Source: Blastococcus xanthinilyticus
GTDB taxonomy: Bacteria; Actinomycetota; Actinomycetes; Mycobacteriales; Geodermatophilaceae
Assembly: GCF_008124835.1 (NCBI RefSeq)
Contig: NZ_VNHW01000003.1
Coordinates: 62,001 to 126,000, forward strand
Reading direction: 5' to 3'
DNA length: 64,000 nucleotides
Shown piece after piece: positions 18,003-28,559 of the stretch. Every line of letters starts with the position of its first letter. The first letter of the stretch is position 1. The notes beneath the pieces were generated by a model. The model was not told the DNA's origin, did no database searches, and saw only the letters and a program-made list of their open reading frames with translations. The position numbers and the translations under genes are program-made.

Positions 18003-19133
18003 TTATGCGGGCTGGCTGGTCAGCTGGGCGATGGAGCGCATGAGGCCCGGGATGTCGCCCTGGACGTGGTCGAGCTGCCACTGGGCGAGGGCGTTGGAGG
18101 CGTCGACGACGGTCTTCGCGCGCTCGAAGCGGCGGGCCGTGAAGCTTTCCCACAGGTCCTGGTCGAGGACGTCGCGCTCGACGAGCAGCTCGGCGAGGAC
18201 GACGGCGTCCTCCAGGGCCATGGCGCCGCCCTGGGCGATGGTGGGCGGGCAGGTGTGCGCGGCGTCGCCGATCAGCACCACCCGGCCGCGGTTCCACGGC
18301 TCGTTCAGGACGTGGGTCTCGAACCAGGTGTAGTTCACCCGGGACGGGTCGGTGAGCGTCTCGCGGATCTCGTCCCACGGCCCGTGGTAGGCCTGCGAGA
18401 GCTGCTTCATGGTGGCCAGCTGCTCGTCGGGAGAGAGCGCGCTGCGGTCCTGGGCGTCCTCGACGATGTAGGCGTAGAGCGAGTCCTCGCCGGTGGGGCA
18501 GTAGCCGGCGATGTAGGACGGGCCTCCGTAGTAGAGGTCGGTGCGGGTCACCGACGCCGGGCGGGGCCCGAAGGCCCGCCAGATGCCCATGCCCACCGAC
18601 CTGGTCTCCAGGTTCACGCCGAGCGCGCGGCGGGTCCAGGAGCGGACGCCGTCGGCGCCCACGACCAGGTCGTACCGGCCGGTCGAGGAGTCGCCGAAGG
18701 AGACGTCGACGCCGGCCTCGTCCTGGGCCAGGCCGGTGTGCGTCGTGCCGTACCGCAGCTTCACGCCGACCTCGGTGGCCCGCTCGCAGAGGATGCGGGC
18801 CAGCTCCGGCCGGGGCATGCCCATGGCGGCGGGCAGGTCCGGGCCCCCGGTCCTGGCGTCCGGGATCTCGGCGACCACCGTGCCGAACGGATCGGGGGCA
18901 CGGATGCCGGTGACGTCGAAGGCGTAGCCGGCCGCCTGCACCTGGTCCCACACCCCCAGGGAGCGCAGTTCGCGCAGGGCGTTGCCCTGCAGCGTGATCC
19001 CGGAGCCGATCGCGGCGATGTCCGGCTTGATCTCGAGGATGTCCACGGCGACCCCGGCGCGGGCCAGGTGGATCGCGGTCGCGGCGCCGGCCAACCCGGC
19101 TCCGACGACGAGGACGGTGTTCACGGCAGGCAC
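18003..19133 (-). CDS. FAD-dependent aromatic-ring monooxygenase
   Basis: A 376-residue class-A flavoprotein monooxygenase. The FAD dinucleotide motif is VVGAGLAGAATAIHLARAG (about 7-25), the DG motif is YDLVVGADGVRSWTR (about 155-170), and GDAAHTCPPTIAQGGAMALED (about 283-303) is the second FAD/NAD(P)H motif. The family includes salicylate, 3-hydroxybenzoate and 3-(3-hydroxyphenyl)propionate hydroxylases. Here it most likely makes the ortho- or para-dihydroxy substrate for the neighbouring extradiol dioxygenase. GTG at 19133 has AGGAG about 7 nt upstream. The frame does not show kynurenine 3-monooxygenase features. Confidence 0.88.
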   Translation of the reverse strand: MPAVNTVLVVGAGLAGAATAIHLARAGVAVDILEIKPDIAAIGSGITLQGNALRELRSLGVWDQVQAAGYAFDVTGIRAPDPFGTVVAEIPDARTGGPDLPAAMGMPRPELARILCERATEVGVKLRYGTTHTGLAQDEAGVDVSFGDSSTGRYDLVVGADGVRSWTRRALGVNLETRSVGMGIWRAFGPRPASVTRTDLYYGGPSYIAGYCPTGEDSLYAYIVEDAQDRSALSPDEQLATMKQLSQAYHGPWDEIRETLTDPSRVNYTWFETHVLNEPWNRGRVVLIGDAAHTCPPTIAQGGAMALEDAVVLAELLVERDVLDQDLWESFTARRFERAKTVVDASNALAQWQLDHVQGDIPGLMRSIAQLTSQPA

Positions 19134-19143
19134 GGCGTGCTCC

Positions 19144-20178
19144 TCACTTGACGGCGATCGGGTTGACCGGGGCGCCGACGGCGCCGGTGACGCGCAGGGG
19201 GGCCGCGGTGAGCCAGAAGTCGTAGCGGCCGTCCTCGGCGCAGTCGGCGGCGAGGGCGTCGAGGTCCCACATCTCGCCGATGAACAGGCCCATGTTCGGG
19301 ATGGCGACCTGGTGCAGCGGCTGGAAGGCGACGTCGAACTCGTTGGGTCGGACCTCGAAGCCCCAGGTGTCGGTGGCGACGCCGGCGATCTCGCTGGTGT
19401 GCAGCCAGTCGGCGGTGGTGAAGGACAGCCCCGGAGCGGCGCCGCCGGCGTAGTCGCCCCAGCCTCGTCCCTCGGCGATGTCGCGCCGCGCACGGGTCAG
19501 CCGCCCGGTGCGCACCAGCAGGAGGTCGCCGCGGCCGACGCGGGAGGACCCGCCCTGCGCCGCGATGGTGGCCGCCAGGTGCTCGGCGGTGATCGCGAAG
19601 CCGTCGGGCAGCTCGCCGTCGGTCCCGAGGGCCGCACCGACGACTCGGCCGACGTCGAGCAGCACGCCGCGGCCGGCGATCAGCGAGGCCACCGTCTCGA
19701 TGCCGGTCACCGAGTCCCCGAAGCTGTTCACGACGTCACCGGCGCGACGGCCGTTCCAGGCGTGGCCGTGGTCGAAGATGTGCCCGAGGCCGTCCCACTG
19801 GGTGGAGGCCTGCAGCGGCATGACGATGTAGTCGTCGGCCCCGCCGATGCCGTGCGGGAAGCCCTGGACGCCGCGCTCGGCATCGACCCCCGTGTCGGTC
19901 ATCGTGTGGACCGGGTTGTTCCGCCGCCGCCAGCCCTTCTGCGGGCCGTTCTCGTCGAAGGACTGCGACAGCGAGAAGCTCGCCCCCCGGCGGACCAGGG
20001 CCGCTCCTTCGCGACGCTTGGCCTCGTCGAGGAAGTTCAGCGTGCCGAGCACGTCGTCGGCGCCCCAGCGACCCCAGTTCGAGCAGCGCTTCGCGGCGGC
20101 GGCGATGGCGCCCTCGGGGTCGGTGCGGTCCAGGTCGGGAGGGGTCTCGGGCACGTCCTCGACAGTGGGCCAGCCCAC
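19144..20178 (-). CDS. Cyclase-family (kynurenine-formamidase-fold) hydrolase
   Basis: A 344-residue protein of the cyclase/KynB fold. The metal-binding signature appears as ASTQWDGLGHIFDHGHAWNG (His/Asp cluster), with RGDLLLVRTG and DTWGFEVRPNE further on. It is much longer than bacterial KynB (about 210 residues) and belongs to the longer group found in aromatic catabolic clusters, where amide or lactone hydrolysis is likely. It is the first gene of the five-gene minus-strand operon, only 26 bp from the divergent lysR gene, whose product probably controls it. The KynB-like fold beside kynA-kynU could suggest formamidase, but an HGGFW enzyme fits that role better. Confidence 0.8.
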   Translation of the reverse strand: MGWPTVEDVPETPPDLDRTDPEGAIAAAAKRCSNWGRWGADDVLGTLNFLDEAKRREGAALVRRGASFSLSQSFDENGPQKGWRRRNNPVHTMTDTGVDAERGVQGFPHGIGGADDYIVMPLQASTQWDGLGHIFDHGHAWNGRRAGDVVNSFGDSVTGIETVASLIAGRGVLLDVGRVVGAALGTDGELPDGFAITAEHLAATIAAQGGSSRVGRGDLLLVRTGRLTRARRDIAEGRGWGDYAGGAAPGLSFTTADWLHTSEIAGVATDTWGFEVRPNEFDVAFQPLHQVAIPNMGLFIGEMWDLDALAADCAEDGRYDFWLTAAPLRVTGAVGAPVNPIAVK

Positions 20179-20204
20179 ACGGGTGAGGGAAGACGGAATG
20201 CCTG

Positions 20205-21200
<996 letters not shown>

Positions 21201-21273
21201 TTTCCGCTCGGCGTCCGGCGTCCCGACACTTCACCGCCAGTGATGCCGGTCACCCGGACCGGCACGCCCGTCG

Positions 21274-22542
21274 ATGGAGACGCCCGTGTCGGAGAACGTC
21301 CTGAGCCCTGAGCGCCCGGCCGAGGAGCCGCTCGTCGGCGAGGTCGCCGTCGATCCCGCCACCGGCCGCCCGGCCGGCCGCGCGCAGGCGCTGGTCCTGC
21401 TGCTGTCCAGCTGCCTGGCCGTCCTGGGCGCCGTGCTGCTCGCGCCGGTGCTGCCCCGCATCCAGGACGCCTTCGCCGACACCCCCGGGGTGGAGGCGCT
21501 GGCACCGATCGTGCTCACCGCCCCGGCGCTGGTCATCGGCCTCACGGCGATGATCGCCGGCCGGATCGTCGACCGGGTCGGCCGCAAGCGCCTGCTCGTC
21601 AGCTCGCTGGTGGTCTACGCCGTCGTCGGGACGGCGCCGCTCTGGCTGCCGTCGCTGGAGCTCGTCGTCGCCAGCCGCGTGCTGCTCGGGCTCACCGAGG
21701 CGGCGATCATGACGTGCTGCACGACGCTGCTGGCCGACTACTTCCACGGCTCCCAGCGGGAGAAGTACTTCGGGTTGCAGGTGGTCTTCACGACCGTCGC
21801 CGCGACCATCTTCTTCGCGGTCGGCGGTGCTCTCGGCGCGGCGAACTGGCGGACGCCGTTCTGGCTGTACGTGGTCAGCCTGCCGCTCGCGGTCGCGGCC
21901 GCGAAGCTGATCTGGCAGCCGGCTCCGCGGGCCCAGGCGGCGGCGCGCGCCTCGACGCTGCCGGGTCTGCCGTGGCACCGGCTCGCCGCGCCACTGGGCG
22001 TGTCCCTGCTGGGCGGGCTGGTCTTCTACGTGCTGATCGTCCAGCTGTCGTTCAAGCTCGACGACATCGGCGTGGAGTCGACGGCGGTCATCGGCGCCGC
22101 CAGCGCGATCGCCTCGCTCGGCACCGCGGTCGGCGGGATCCTGTTCGCCCGCCTCGCCCAGCGGGGTCCGGCGGTCCTCGTGCCGCTGGCCTTCGGCCTC
22201 TCCGGGATCGGCATCATCGGGCTCGGCCTGTTTTCGACGGTCCCCGCCGTGATCGGGTTCGCCGTGGTCACCGGCTTCGGCAACGGGCTGATCCTTCCCT
22301 CGCTGCTCACCTGGGCGCTGGGCTCGCTGGGCTTCGAGCAGCGCGGCCGCGGAACCGGCGCCTGGACGTCGGTCTTCTTCATCGGCCAGTTCGTCTGCCC
22401 GCTCCTCGTCCTCGCGCTCACCGGTGCCATCGGCGGCCTCGGCCCGGCGATCGCCGTCCTCGGCGCGGTGTCCCTGGCAGTCGCCGTCGGGGTCCGCCTG
22501 CTGCGCCCGGTCGGGTCAGGGAGCCCGGTCGCCGCGCACTGA
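21274..22542 (+). CDS. MFS transporter, probable aromatic acid carrier
   Basis: A 422-residue major-facilitator protein with twelve predicted membrane helices. The loop 2-3 motif A is GRIVDRVGRK and a second half-copy follows helix 8 (LAQRGPAVLVPL). The cytoplasmic N terminus of about 35 residues is hydrophilic. It is codirectional with and 73 bp after lysR, opposite the ring-cleavage operon, so uptake of that pathway's substrate is inferred. No specificity can be read from the sequence. The ATG at 21274 is used; GTG at 21286 is an alternative. A strong hairpin follows the stop. Confidence 0.85.
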   Translation: METPVSENVLSPERPAEEPLVGEVAVDPATGRPAGRAQALVLLLSSCLAVLGAVLLAPVLPRIQDAFADTPGVEALAPIVLTAPALVIGLTAMIAGRIVDRVGRKRLLVSSLVVYAVVGTAPLWLPSLELVVASRVLLGLTEAAIMTCCTTLLADYFHGSQREKYFGLQVVFTTVAATIFFAVGGALGAANWRTPFWLYVVSLPLAVAAAKLIWQPAPRAQAAARASTLPGLPWHRLAAPLGVSLLGGLVFYVLIVQLSFKLDDIGVESTAVIGAASAIASLGTAVGGILFARLAQRGPAVLVPLAFGLSGIGIIGLGLFSTVPAVIGFAVVTGFGNGLILPSLLTWALGSLGFEQRGRGTGAWTSVFFIGQFVCPLLVLALTGAIGGLGPAIAVLGAVSLAVAVGVRLLRPVGSGSPVAAH

Positions 22543-22546
22543 CCGG

Positions 22547-22580
22547 CCGGCGGCCCCGCGGGATGCCGCGGGGCCGCCGG
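22547..22580. terminator. Bidirectional hairpin between MFS and kynU
   Basis: A perfect 15-bp stem (CCGGCGGCCCCGCGG / CCGCGGGGCCGCCGG) with a GATG loop lies between the two convergent stop codons. Confidence 0.75.
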
Positions 22581-22593
22581 GCGTGCCCGCCGG

Positions 22594-23844
22594 TCAGTCG
22601 CGCCGGCGCCCGAGGAGCTCCGCGACGTGCCCGAGCGCCGCCGCGACCTCGGTGAAGCTGGTGCTCAGCGGCGAGAGGCCGATCCGCAGCCCGCGCGGCC
22701 GCCGGAAGTCGGGGATCACCCCCCGCCGCCACAGCTCGTCGACCACCTCGCGCATTCGGTCGTGCTCCAGGGTCACGTGGCCGCCGCGCCGCTCGGGGTC
22801 GCGCGGTGAGGCGACGACGACGCCCAGCGGGGCGAGCACCTCGTCGGCGACCGCCACGGTGAACTCGGTGAGCAGCACGGACTTGGCCCGGACGGCGGGC
22901 ATCCCGGCCCGCTCGATGAGGCCCAGCATGTCCTCGACCGGGATCATCCCGAGGATCGGCGGCGTCCCGCTGAGGAAGCGGCGGATGCCCTCGGCCGGGA
23001 CGTAGTCCGGCCCCATCGCGAACGGCTCGGCGTGCCCCATCCACCCGCTGATGGGCTGGGTGAGCTCGGCCTGGAGCCGCCGGGCGACGTAGCCGAACCC
23101 CGGCGCGCCGGGGCCGCCGTTCAGGAACTTGTAGCTGCAGCCCACCGCGAGGTCGACGCCGGCGTCGTCCAGCCGCAGGTCGACGACTCCGACCGCGTGG
23201 CTGAGGTCCCAGAGCACCAGGGCGCCGGCGGCGTGCGCGGCGGCGGTGATCCCGGGCAGGTCGGCGATGTAGGCGGACTTGTAGGCGACGTGGCTCAGCA
23301 GCACCACCGCCGTCCGGTCCGACAGCAGGGCCGCGACCTCGGCCGGCTGCACCCCGGTCGCGGGGTCCGGCTCGATCCAGCGGATCGTCCGGCCGGTCTC
23401 CGCGGCGACCGAGGTGAGCACGAAGCGGTCGGTCGGAAAGTTCTCGGTGTCGGCGATGATCTCCGGGCGGTCGGGCCGGGCGTCGACCGCGGCGCGGAGC
23501 AGCTTGTAGAGCAGCACCGTCGTCGAGTCGCCGACGACGGTCTGCCCCGGTGCCCCGCCGAGCACGACCCGCCCGATGCGGTCGCCCACGACGGTCGGGC
23601 GCTCCATCCACCGCTCGTCCCAGGCCCGGATCAGCCGCTCGCCCCACTCACCGTCGACGAACCGGGCCAGCCGCTCGCGGGTGGCCGCCAGCGGACGGCC
23701 GAGCGAGTTGCCGTCGAGGTAGGCGACCACGCCCTCGGGCAGCACGAACTCGGCGCGGAAGGCGGCCAGGGGGTCGGCCGCGTCGAGGTCGGCAGCGCGG
23801 GCGACGACCTCGGCCGGCAGGGCGCGCACGACGTCCTCAGGCAC
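22594..23844 (-). CDS. kynU: Kynureninase
   Basis: A 416-residue fold-type-I PLP enzyme that splits L-kynurenine into anthranilate and alanine. Recognisable segments are [13 protein letters not shown] (N terminus), [43 protein letters not shown] (PLP Asp) and the PLP-lysine motif [16 protein letters not shown], followed by QPISGWMGH. Length and order match bacterial KynU. It overlaps the 3' end of kynA by 8 bp, so the two are translated from one message. With kynA and the divergent formamidase it completes tryptophan degradation to anthranilate. Confidence 0.95.
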   Translation of the reverse strand: MPEDVVRALPAEVVARAADLDAADPLAAFRAEFVLPEGVVAYLDGNSLGRPLAATRERLARFVDGEWGERLIRAWDERWMERPTVVGDRIGRVVLGGAPGQTVVGDSTTVLLYKLLRAAVDARPDRPEIIADTENFPTDRFVLTSVAAETGRTIRWIEPDPATGVQPAEVAALLSDRTAVVLLSHVAYKSAYIADLPGITAAAHAAGALVLWDLSHAVGVVDLRLDDAGVDLAVGCSYKFLNGGPGAPGFGYVARRLQAELTQPISGWMGHAEPFAMGPDYVPAEGIRRFLSGTPPILGMIPVEDMLGLIERAGMPAVRAKSVLLTEFTVAVADEVLAPLGVVVASPRDPERRGGHVTLEHDRMREVVDELWRRGVIPDFRRPRGLRIGLSPLSTSFTEVAAALGHVAELLGRRRD

Positions 23845-24721
23845 CGATCCCGCTCCGCACCGTGTACAGCTCCGGGAAGAAGGTCAGGTCCAGCGCCCGC
23901 TTGAGGAAGTCGACGCCCGAGCTGCCGCCGGTCCCGGTCGCGAAGCCGATGGTCCGCTGCACCGTGCGCAGGTGGCGGAACCGCCACAGCTGGACGGCGT
24001 CCTCCAGGTCGACGAGGTCCTCGCAGGTGGCGTACTGCGGCCAGTGCGCCGCGGTGTCCTCGTAGATCGCCCGGTGCACCGGCACCAGCGCCGGATCTTC
24101 CACCCAGGCCCGGCGCACGTCGCGGTCCAGGACGTGCTGCGGCACGGCGTGCCCGGCGCGGGCCAGGTGGCGCAGGAAGGCGTCGTACACCGTGGGGGAG
24201 TCCAGCAGCTCGGCAAGCAGCTCCTGGGCCACGGGGCGGCCGCGGAAGACCTGGAGGAGCCGCTCGTCCTTGTTGCCGAGGATGAACTCCACGGCCCGGT
24301 ACTGGAACGACTGGAAGCCCGACGAGTGACCGAGGACGCCACGGAATTCCGCGTACTCGCTGGGGGTGAGGGTGGCCAGGACCGACCACTGCTCGGTGAG
24401 GGTGCGGAAGACGTGCTTGACCCGGGCCAGGCCCTTGCGGGCGCGGGGGACGTCGTCGGCGTCCAGGTGCGCCCGGACGGCGCGCAACTCGTGCAGCGAG
24501 AGCTTCAGCCACAGCTCGGTGGTCTGGTGCTGGATGATGAACAGCGGCTCGTCGTGGTGGTCGCTGATCGGCCGCTGCGCCGACAGCAGCGTGTCCAGCG
24601 CCAGGTAGCCGCCGTAGTCCATCTCCGCCCGGAAGTCGGTGCGCACCCCCTCCTCCACGGTGCGGACGCCGTCCTCGATCGCCCTGCTCTTCTCGATCGC
24701 CCTGTTCTCCTCGATCGCCAT
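23837..24721 (-). CDS. kynA: Tryptophan 2,3-dioxygenase
   Basis: A 294-residue haem dioxygenase that opens the indole ring of tryptophan to N-formylkynurenine. Visible hallmarks are [38 protein letters not shown] (with the active-site His), [19 protein letters not shown], and [14 protein letters not shown] with the axial haem His. [13 protein letters not shown] closes the domain. The ATG at 24721 has GGAGGAGGG upstream. The first 15 codons contain an 18-bp tandem duplication giving repeated RAIE, an unusual N-terminal extension. The first gene of the kynA-kynU operon, divergent from the formamidase gene. Confidence 0.95.
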   Translation of the reverse strand: MAIEENRAIEKSRAIEDGVRTVEEGVRTDFRAEMDYGGYLALDTLLSAQRPISDHHDEPLFIIQHQTTELWLKLSLHELRAVRAHLDADDVPRARKGLARVKHVFRTLTEQWSVLATLTPSEYAEFRGVLGHSSGFQSFQYRAVEFILGNKDERLLQVFRGRPVAQELLAELLDSPTVYDAFLRHLARAGHAVPQHVLDRDVRRAWVEDPALVPVHRAIYEDTAAHWPQYATCEDLVDLEDAVQLWRFRHLRTVQRTIGFATGTGGSSGVDFLKRALDLTFFPELYTVRSGIGA

Positions 24722-24779
24722 GCCACCCTCCTCCGCCCGCGGCACCGCACCCCCGGCGGCCGCCGGCCGCCGCGCTGCG

Positions 24780-25571
24780 ATGCTCGCGCCCATGCTCTCG
24801 CACCCCTCGCCCGAGGACCGCTCCGTGCTGACCCGTCCGGCGTCGGCGCCCGACGAGGTGCTCCGGCACGGCCCGGACGCCGAGCAGGTGGCCGACGTGC
24901 GACTCGCGCGAGGGCCCGCCGGCGACCGGCCGGTGGTGGTGCTGGTGCACGGCGGCTTCTGGCGGCCCGAGTACGACCGGGCGCATCTGGGGCCGATGGC
25001 CGAGGCGCTGGCCGCGGCCGGCTGGCCGACCGTGACGCCGGAGTACCGGCGGGTCCCCGGCCACCCCGGCCTGGCGGTGCAGGACGTGCTCGCGGCGGTG
25101 CGGGCGGTCGCCGGCCGGCCGGACCTCACCCGCGGCCGGCGGGTCCTGCTGGCCGGGCACTCCGCCGGTGGGCACCTCGCGCTCCTGGCCGCCGCACTCC
25201 TGACCGCCGCCGTCCCCGAGCCGGCGGAGGCGCCGGCCGGGGTGCTCGCGCTGGCACCGGTGGCCGACCTCGTGCGCGCCCAGGAACTCGGCCTGGACGG
25301 CGACGCGGTGGTGGCGTTCCTCGGCGGGGACGCCGCGACGCGCCCCGACCTGGACCCGGCGCGGCTGCCCGCCCCGGCGGGTGCGGTCCGGATCCTGCAC
25401 GGCGACGGCGACGGCGTCGTCCCGGCGGAGGTGAGCCGCTCCTACGCCCGGCGGCACCCCGCCGCCGTGCTGACCGAGGTCCCCGGCGGGCACTTCGCCG
25501 TCATCGACCCCCGCAGCGCCGCCTGGCCGGCGGTGCTCGGCGCCCTCGAGGACCTGGCCGCAGGAGCCTGA
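24780..25571 (+). CDS. Alpha/beta hydrolase, probable kynurenine formamidase
   Basis: A 263-residue esterase-fold protein. The oxyanion motif [13 protein letters not shown] carries the HGG(F/Y)W signature of the alpha/beta-hydrolase type of arylformamidase. The nucleophile elbow is [14 protein letters not shown], Asp sits in [13 protein letters not shown], and the His in [11 protein letters not shown]-formylkynurenine hydrolysis is inferred because the gene is divergent from kynA by 58 bp and no other formamidase stands with kynA-kynU. ATG at 24780 or 24792 can start translation. A generic esterase remains possible. It converges with the polysaccharide deacetylase. Confidence 0.78.
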   Translation: MLAPMLSHPSPEDRSVLTRPASAPDEVLRHGPDAEQVADVRLARGPAGDRPVVVLVHGGFWRPEYDRAHLGPMAEALAAAGWPTVTPEYRRVPGHPGLAVQDVLAAVRAVAGRPDLTRGRRVLLAGHSAGGHLALLAAALLTAAVPEPAEAPAGVLALAPVADLVRAQELGLDGDAVVAFLGGDAATRPDLDPARLPAPAGAVRILHGDGDGVVPAEVSRSYARRHPAAVLTEVPGGHFAVIDPRSAAWPAVLGALEDLAAGA

Positions 25572-25575
25572 CCGG

Positions 25576-26445
25576 TCAGAACGCCGACTCCAGCGCGGCG
25601 AGCAGCGCCGGCCCGTCCCAGGTCGGCGGGGGCATGATCCGGCGGATCGTGAGCAGCGGGTACGCCGGGTCCTGCGGATCGGCCAGCTGGAAGGCCGCCC
25701 GGTAGCCGGCCGCCTCGACCCGCGGCAGCGCCTCCGGCGACCACATGCCGTGGGGGTAGGCCATGACGTCCACCGGGTGGCCGAGGATCCCGGCCAGCTC
25801 GGCGCGCGGCTGGTCCAGCTGCACCGCCCACGCGTCCCCGGTCAGCTGGTCGACCCGCTGGTGGTCCCAGCTGTGCGCGCCGATGGTCATGCCGGCCGCG
25901 TCGAGCTCGCGCAGCTGGTCGGCGCTCAGCCAGTCGGTCTTCCCGAGGACCACGGTCATCGGGAAGAAGGCGCCCGGCCAGCCGAACTCGCGGAGCACCG
26001 GGAGGGCCACCGAGTGGTGGGTCGCCGAGCCGTCGTCGAAGGTGAGCAGCACCGGCCGGTCGGGCAGCGGTGCGCCGAACTGCAGGTGGTCCAGCAGGTC
26101 GGGGACGCCGATGGCGGTCCGCCCGCCGTCGCGCAGCGCCTGCAGCTGGGCGCGGAACACCGGCGGCGGCGTGATGATCGTGCGGGCGTAGGCGCTGTCG
26201 TCGGCGCGGGGCTCCCGCAGCTGGTGGAAGCACAGCACCGGCACGGTGGAGCGGGCCAGCACCTCCTGCGCCGTCGCGGGGGTCGGCGGCGCGCTGGAGG
26301 ACGGCGGCGCGGCCGGGGGCGCCGGGTCGGGGGCCGGCGGCCGGGAGCTGCGGCTCGTCGGGGGAGCCGCCGGGTCGGCGCCGGGGGCGGAGCAGGCGCC
26401 GAGCAGGCCGGCCCCGGCCGCGGCGAGGAAGGTTCGTCGGCGCAC
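25576..26445 (-). CDS. Polysaccharide deacetylase lipoprotein
   Basis: A 289-residue secreted protein. The N terminus RRRTFLAAAGAGLLGACSA combines an Arg-rich (possibly Tat) signal with a lipobox ending at Cys, followed by a long Pro/Ser-rich linker. The NodB-type domain has LLTFDDGSATHH (catalytic Asp pair), GAHSWDHQRVDQL (metal His residues) and MAYPHGMWSP. It deacetylates N-acetylated sugars at the cell surface, as peptidoglycan or chitin-like deacetylases do; the substrate is unknown. GTG at 26445 is chosen because it places the signal peptide at the N terminus. It is divergent from the TSUP gene (136-bp gap). Confidence 0.85.
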   Translation of the reverse strand: MRRRTFLAAAGAGLLGACSAPGADPAAPPTSRSSRPPAPDPAPPAAPPSSSAPPTPATAQEVLARSTVPVLCFHQLREPRADDSAYARTIITPPPVFRAQLQALRDGGRTAIGVPDLLDHLQFGAPLPDRPVLLTFDDGSATHHSVALPVLREFGWPGAFFPMTVVLGKTDWLSADQLRELDAAGMTIGAHSWDHQRVDQLTGDAWAVQLDQPRAELAGILGHPVDVMAYPHGMWSPEALPRVEAAGYRAAFQLADPQDPAYPLLTIRRIMPPPTWDGPALLAALESAF

Positions 26446-26581
26446 GGGCCCACCCTCGCGGTCGGGCTCCCGCCGGGGCAAGGGGCCGCGCGGCATGCCC
26501 CCGGTGACGGGTTCCCCGGCGCGGCCCCTACCGTGGGCGCGCGTGCCCGCGGTGGGCTCGGGACGGGGGGTTCGGAGCCGG

Positions 26582-27421
26582 ATGGGAGACGTCTTCTCCG
26601 GCGACCTGCTGCCCGAGGGGCTGCTTCCCGAGGGCCTAGGCCCCGGCGTGCTGGTCCTGCTGCTCCTGGCCGCGCTGGCCGCCGGGTGGATCGACGCCGT
26701 GGTCGGTGGCGGGGGGCTGGTCCAGCTGCCCGCGCTGCTGCTCGTCCCGGGGATGAGCCCGGTCCAGGCGCTCGCGACGAACAAGCTGGCGTCGATCTTC
26801 GGGACGACGACCAGCGCGGTCACCTACTACCGCCGGGTCCACCCCGACCTGCGGACCGCGCTGCCGATGGCCGTGATCGCCCTGGTCGGCAGCTTCGCCG
26901 GCGCGTCGGTGGCCGCGGCGCTGCCGGCCGCGGTGTTCAAGCCGGTCATCGTCGTAGCGCTGATCGCGATCGCCGCCTTCACCCTGCTCCGCCCGTCGCT
27001 GGGAGAGGTCACGGCGCTGCGGCACTCCGGCCGGCGCCACTACGGCACGGCCGCGGTGGTCGGGGCCGCCATCGGTTTCTACGACGGGATCCTCGGCCCG
27101 GGTACCGGCTCCTTCCTCGTCTTCGCCATGGTCCTGACCCTCGGCTACGACTTCCTGCACGCCAGCGCCAAGGCCAAGATCGTCAACGTCGCCACCAACC
27201 TGGGCGCGCTGCTCTTCTTCGCCCCGCACGGAGCGGTCCTCTGGGGGCTGGGGATCCTCATGGGCGCGGCCAACATGCTCGGCGGCTACCTGGGCTCCCG
27301 GACGGCGACGACCCGCGGGAGCGGCTTCATCCGGGTGGTCTTCCTCGTCGTCGTCACCGCGCTGATCACCCGGCTGGGCTGGGACGTGTGGACGGAGAAC
27401 CTCCGGCCGCTGCTCGACTAG
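26582..27421 (+). CDS. TSUP-family (TauE/SafE) permease
   Basis: A 279-residue integral membrane protein with about eight helices. The two TSUP half-repeats show AGWIDAVVGGGGLVQLPALLL with ATNKLASIFGTTTSA, and GFYDGILGPGTGSFLVFAM with ASAKAKIVNVATNLGALLFF. The family exports or imports sulfonates, sulfite or thiosulfate-like anions; no substrate can be assigned. The ATG has a GGAG element upstream. It terminates with TAG, an ordinary use of UAG in this genome. Past the stop the base composition falls. Confidence 0.88.
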   Translation: MGDVFSGDLLPEGLLPEGLGPGVLVLLLLAALAAGWIDAVVGGGGLVQLPALLLVPGMSPVQALATNKLASIFGTTTSAVTYYRRVHPDLRTALPMAVIALVGSFAGASVAAALPAAVFKPVIVVALIAIAAFTLLRPSLGEVTALRHSGRRHYGTAAVVGAAIGFYDGILGPGTGSFLVFAMVLTLGYDFLHASAKAKIVNVATNLGALLFFAPHGAVLWGLGILMGAANMLGGYLGSRTATTRGSGFIRVVFLVVVTALITRLGWDVWTENLRPLLD

Positions 27422-27497
27422 TTGGACTCACCGGACAGGTTGGTCAAGCAGGTGATGGAACTCAGCACGCGCGTGAGGCCAGGCGAGATCAGTACGC

Positions 27498-28241
27498 CTA
27501 AGCCGGGCGCCAGCCGAGTATGTGGCTCTCATAGGGTGACTCGCGTATTGCCCGATGCAGACGATCCGCCGCCGCAAAGTAGGTCCGGTAATCAGCGGCG
27601 AGCTCAGGGATGAGATCACGCCTCGCCAGCTCGATCGTCCCGCTTCGGATAGGTGCCTGACTGAGCTTGTTCCGGATGATGGACAGGGCGGCGTGAGTCT
27701 CCGCCAGCGCTGCCGCAACCTCCGGCTCCATCAGTGACAGGAATGGACGAAGAGCCTCATAGCTGTGGTCCGTTTTGACTCCTGTCTCTTCGAGCAGGGT
27801 CGTGATAGTCGCGATCGTGCCTATGGAAGACAGAATCTGATTGAATGCTTCCCGGAGTCCGATGAACAGTTCTCCCTCCGGCCCGTACACGTTGACGGCG
27901 TGCCCCACGTCGCCGTCATCGTGCAGAGTCGGCATTGTGGCGTTGCCGTGGAAGAAAATCCAGTGTGCAAAGACATCGCCGAGTCGAGAGATGTTCGTCA
28001 CGTCGAGCGCGACGGCCGAATACAGCCGTTGAAGGGCTTGCCTGCGAGGCAGTTCAACGGCTAGCCAGTGAAAGATCCAACCGGTGAGATAGGCGAAACC
28101 GAGGCCACTGGCTCCGATGCCGAGCTCATGACCGAAGGAAAAACGCTCAGGAACGTCCGAGAGGATCGTCACGGAGAGAGCCGCTGCACCAGCGGGGACA
28201 AGCCATTGGTCCGCCGGCCGCTTCGGCCATAGTCTCGGCAC
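27498..28241 (-). CDS. Orphan membrane-associated protein in a lower-GC segment
   Basis: A 247-residue protein of no recognised family. The N-terminal third has hydrophobic stretches (WLVPAGAAALSVTILS and GASGLGFAYLTGWIFHWLAV) fitting two membrane helices. The remainder is a soluble, mostly helical domain with LRRDLIPELAADYRTYFAA-like amphipathic segments. Codon use is clearly less GC-biased at third positions than in all neighbours (many A/T-ending codons, for example in the NQILSSIGTIATITTLLEE region), consistent with recent acquisition. It stands alone, convergent with TSUP, and beside a gene remnant. The start is GTG. Confidence 0.65.
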   Translation of the reverse strand: MPRLWPKRPADQWLVPAGAAALSVTILSDVPERFSFGHELGIGASGLGFAYLTGWIFHWLAVELPRRQALQRLYSAVALDVTNISRLGDVFAHWIFFHGNATMPTLHDDGDVGHAVNVYGPEGELFIGLREAFNQILSSIGTIATITTLLEETGVKTDHSYEALRPFLSLMEPEVAAALAETHAALSIIRNKLSQAPIRSGTIELARRDLIPELAADYRTYFAAADRLHRAIRESPYESHILGWRPA

Positions 28242-28559
28242 GGTCGGAAGGGTACAGGGCGACTGCAGAACAGGAACGGAGCGCGTGAGGAGCCGACTTC
28301 GTGCGTACTCGCAGTGTGAGGATTGCGCTTTATGTCCACTTGGTAAAGGCGCGCTCGACTAAGGGGTCGCAGAACCCGCATTGCATCGTCGACGTCCCGA
28401 GCGCAGCGCACCTAGCGCTTCGGCAGGCACAACCGTGGTGCCCTCTTGTGGCCTCTTCGGGTGGCGGCGCGCCGCCGTTCGCGTCATGCCGTTGCGGAGT
28501 TCCAGGCGTTCGGTGCAGTATCCCGGCCCCATCGCAGAGGAGGCCGCCGTTGTCGGTCC
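28242..28559. other. Intergenic segment at the edge of the low-GC island
   Basis: About 318 bp without a supported gene. Composition shifts from lower GC on the left back to the local average on the right. Short antisense frames here look random. No tRNA, inverted terminal repeat or transposase fragment was recognised. Confidence 0.4.

Noticed and set aside
18003-19133. Kynurenine 3-monooxygenase
   Set aside because: The sequence shows the general class-A monooxygenase motifs but not the Kmo-specific N-terminal and membrane-helix features; the operon context is ring cleavage.
28242-28559. tRNA fragment or attachment site at the low-GC island edge
   Set aside because: No cloverleaf or direct repeat at the island ends could be found by eye.
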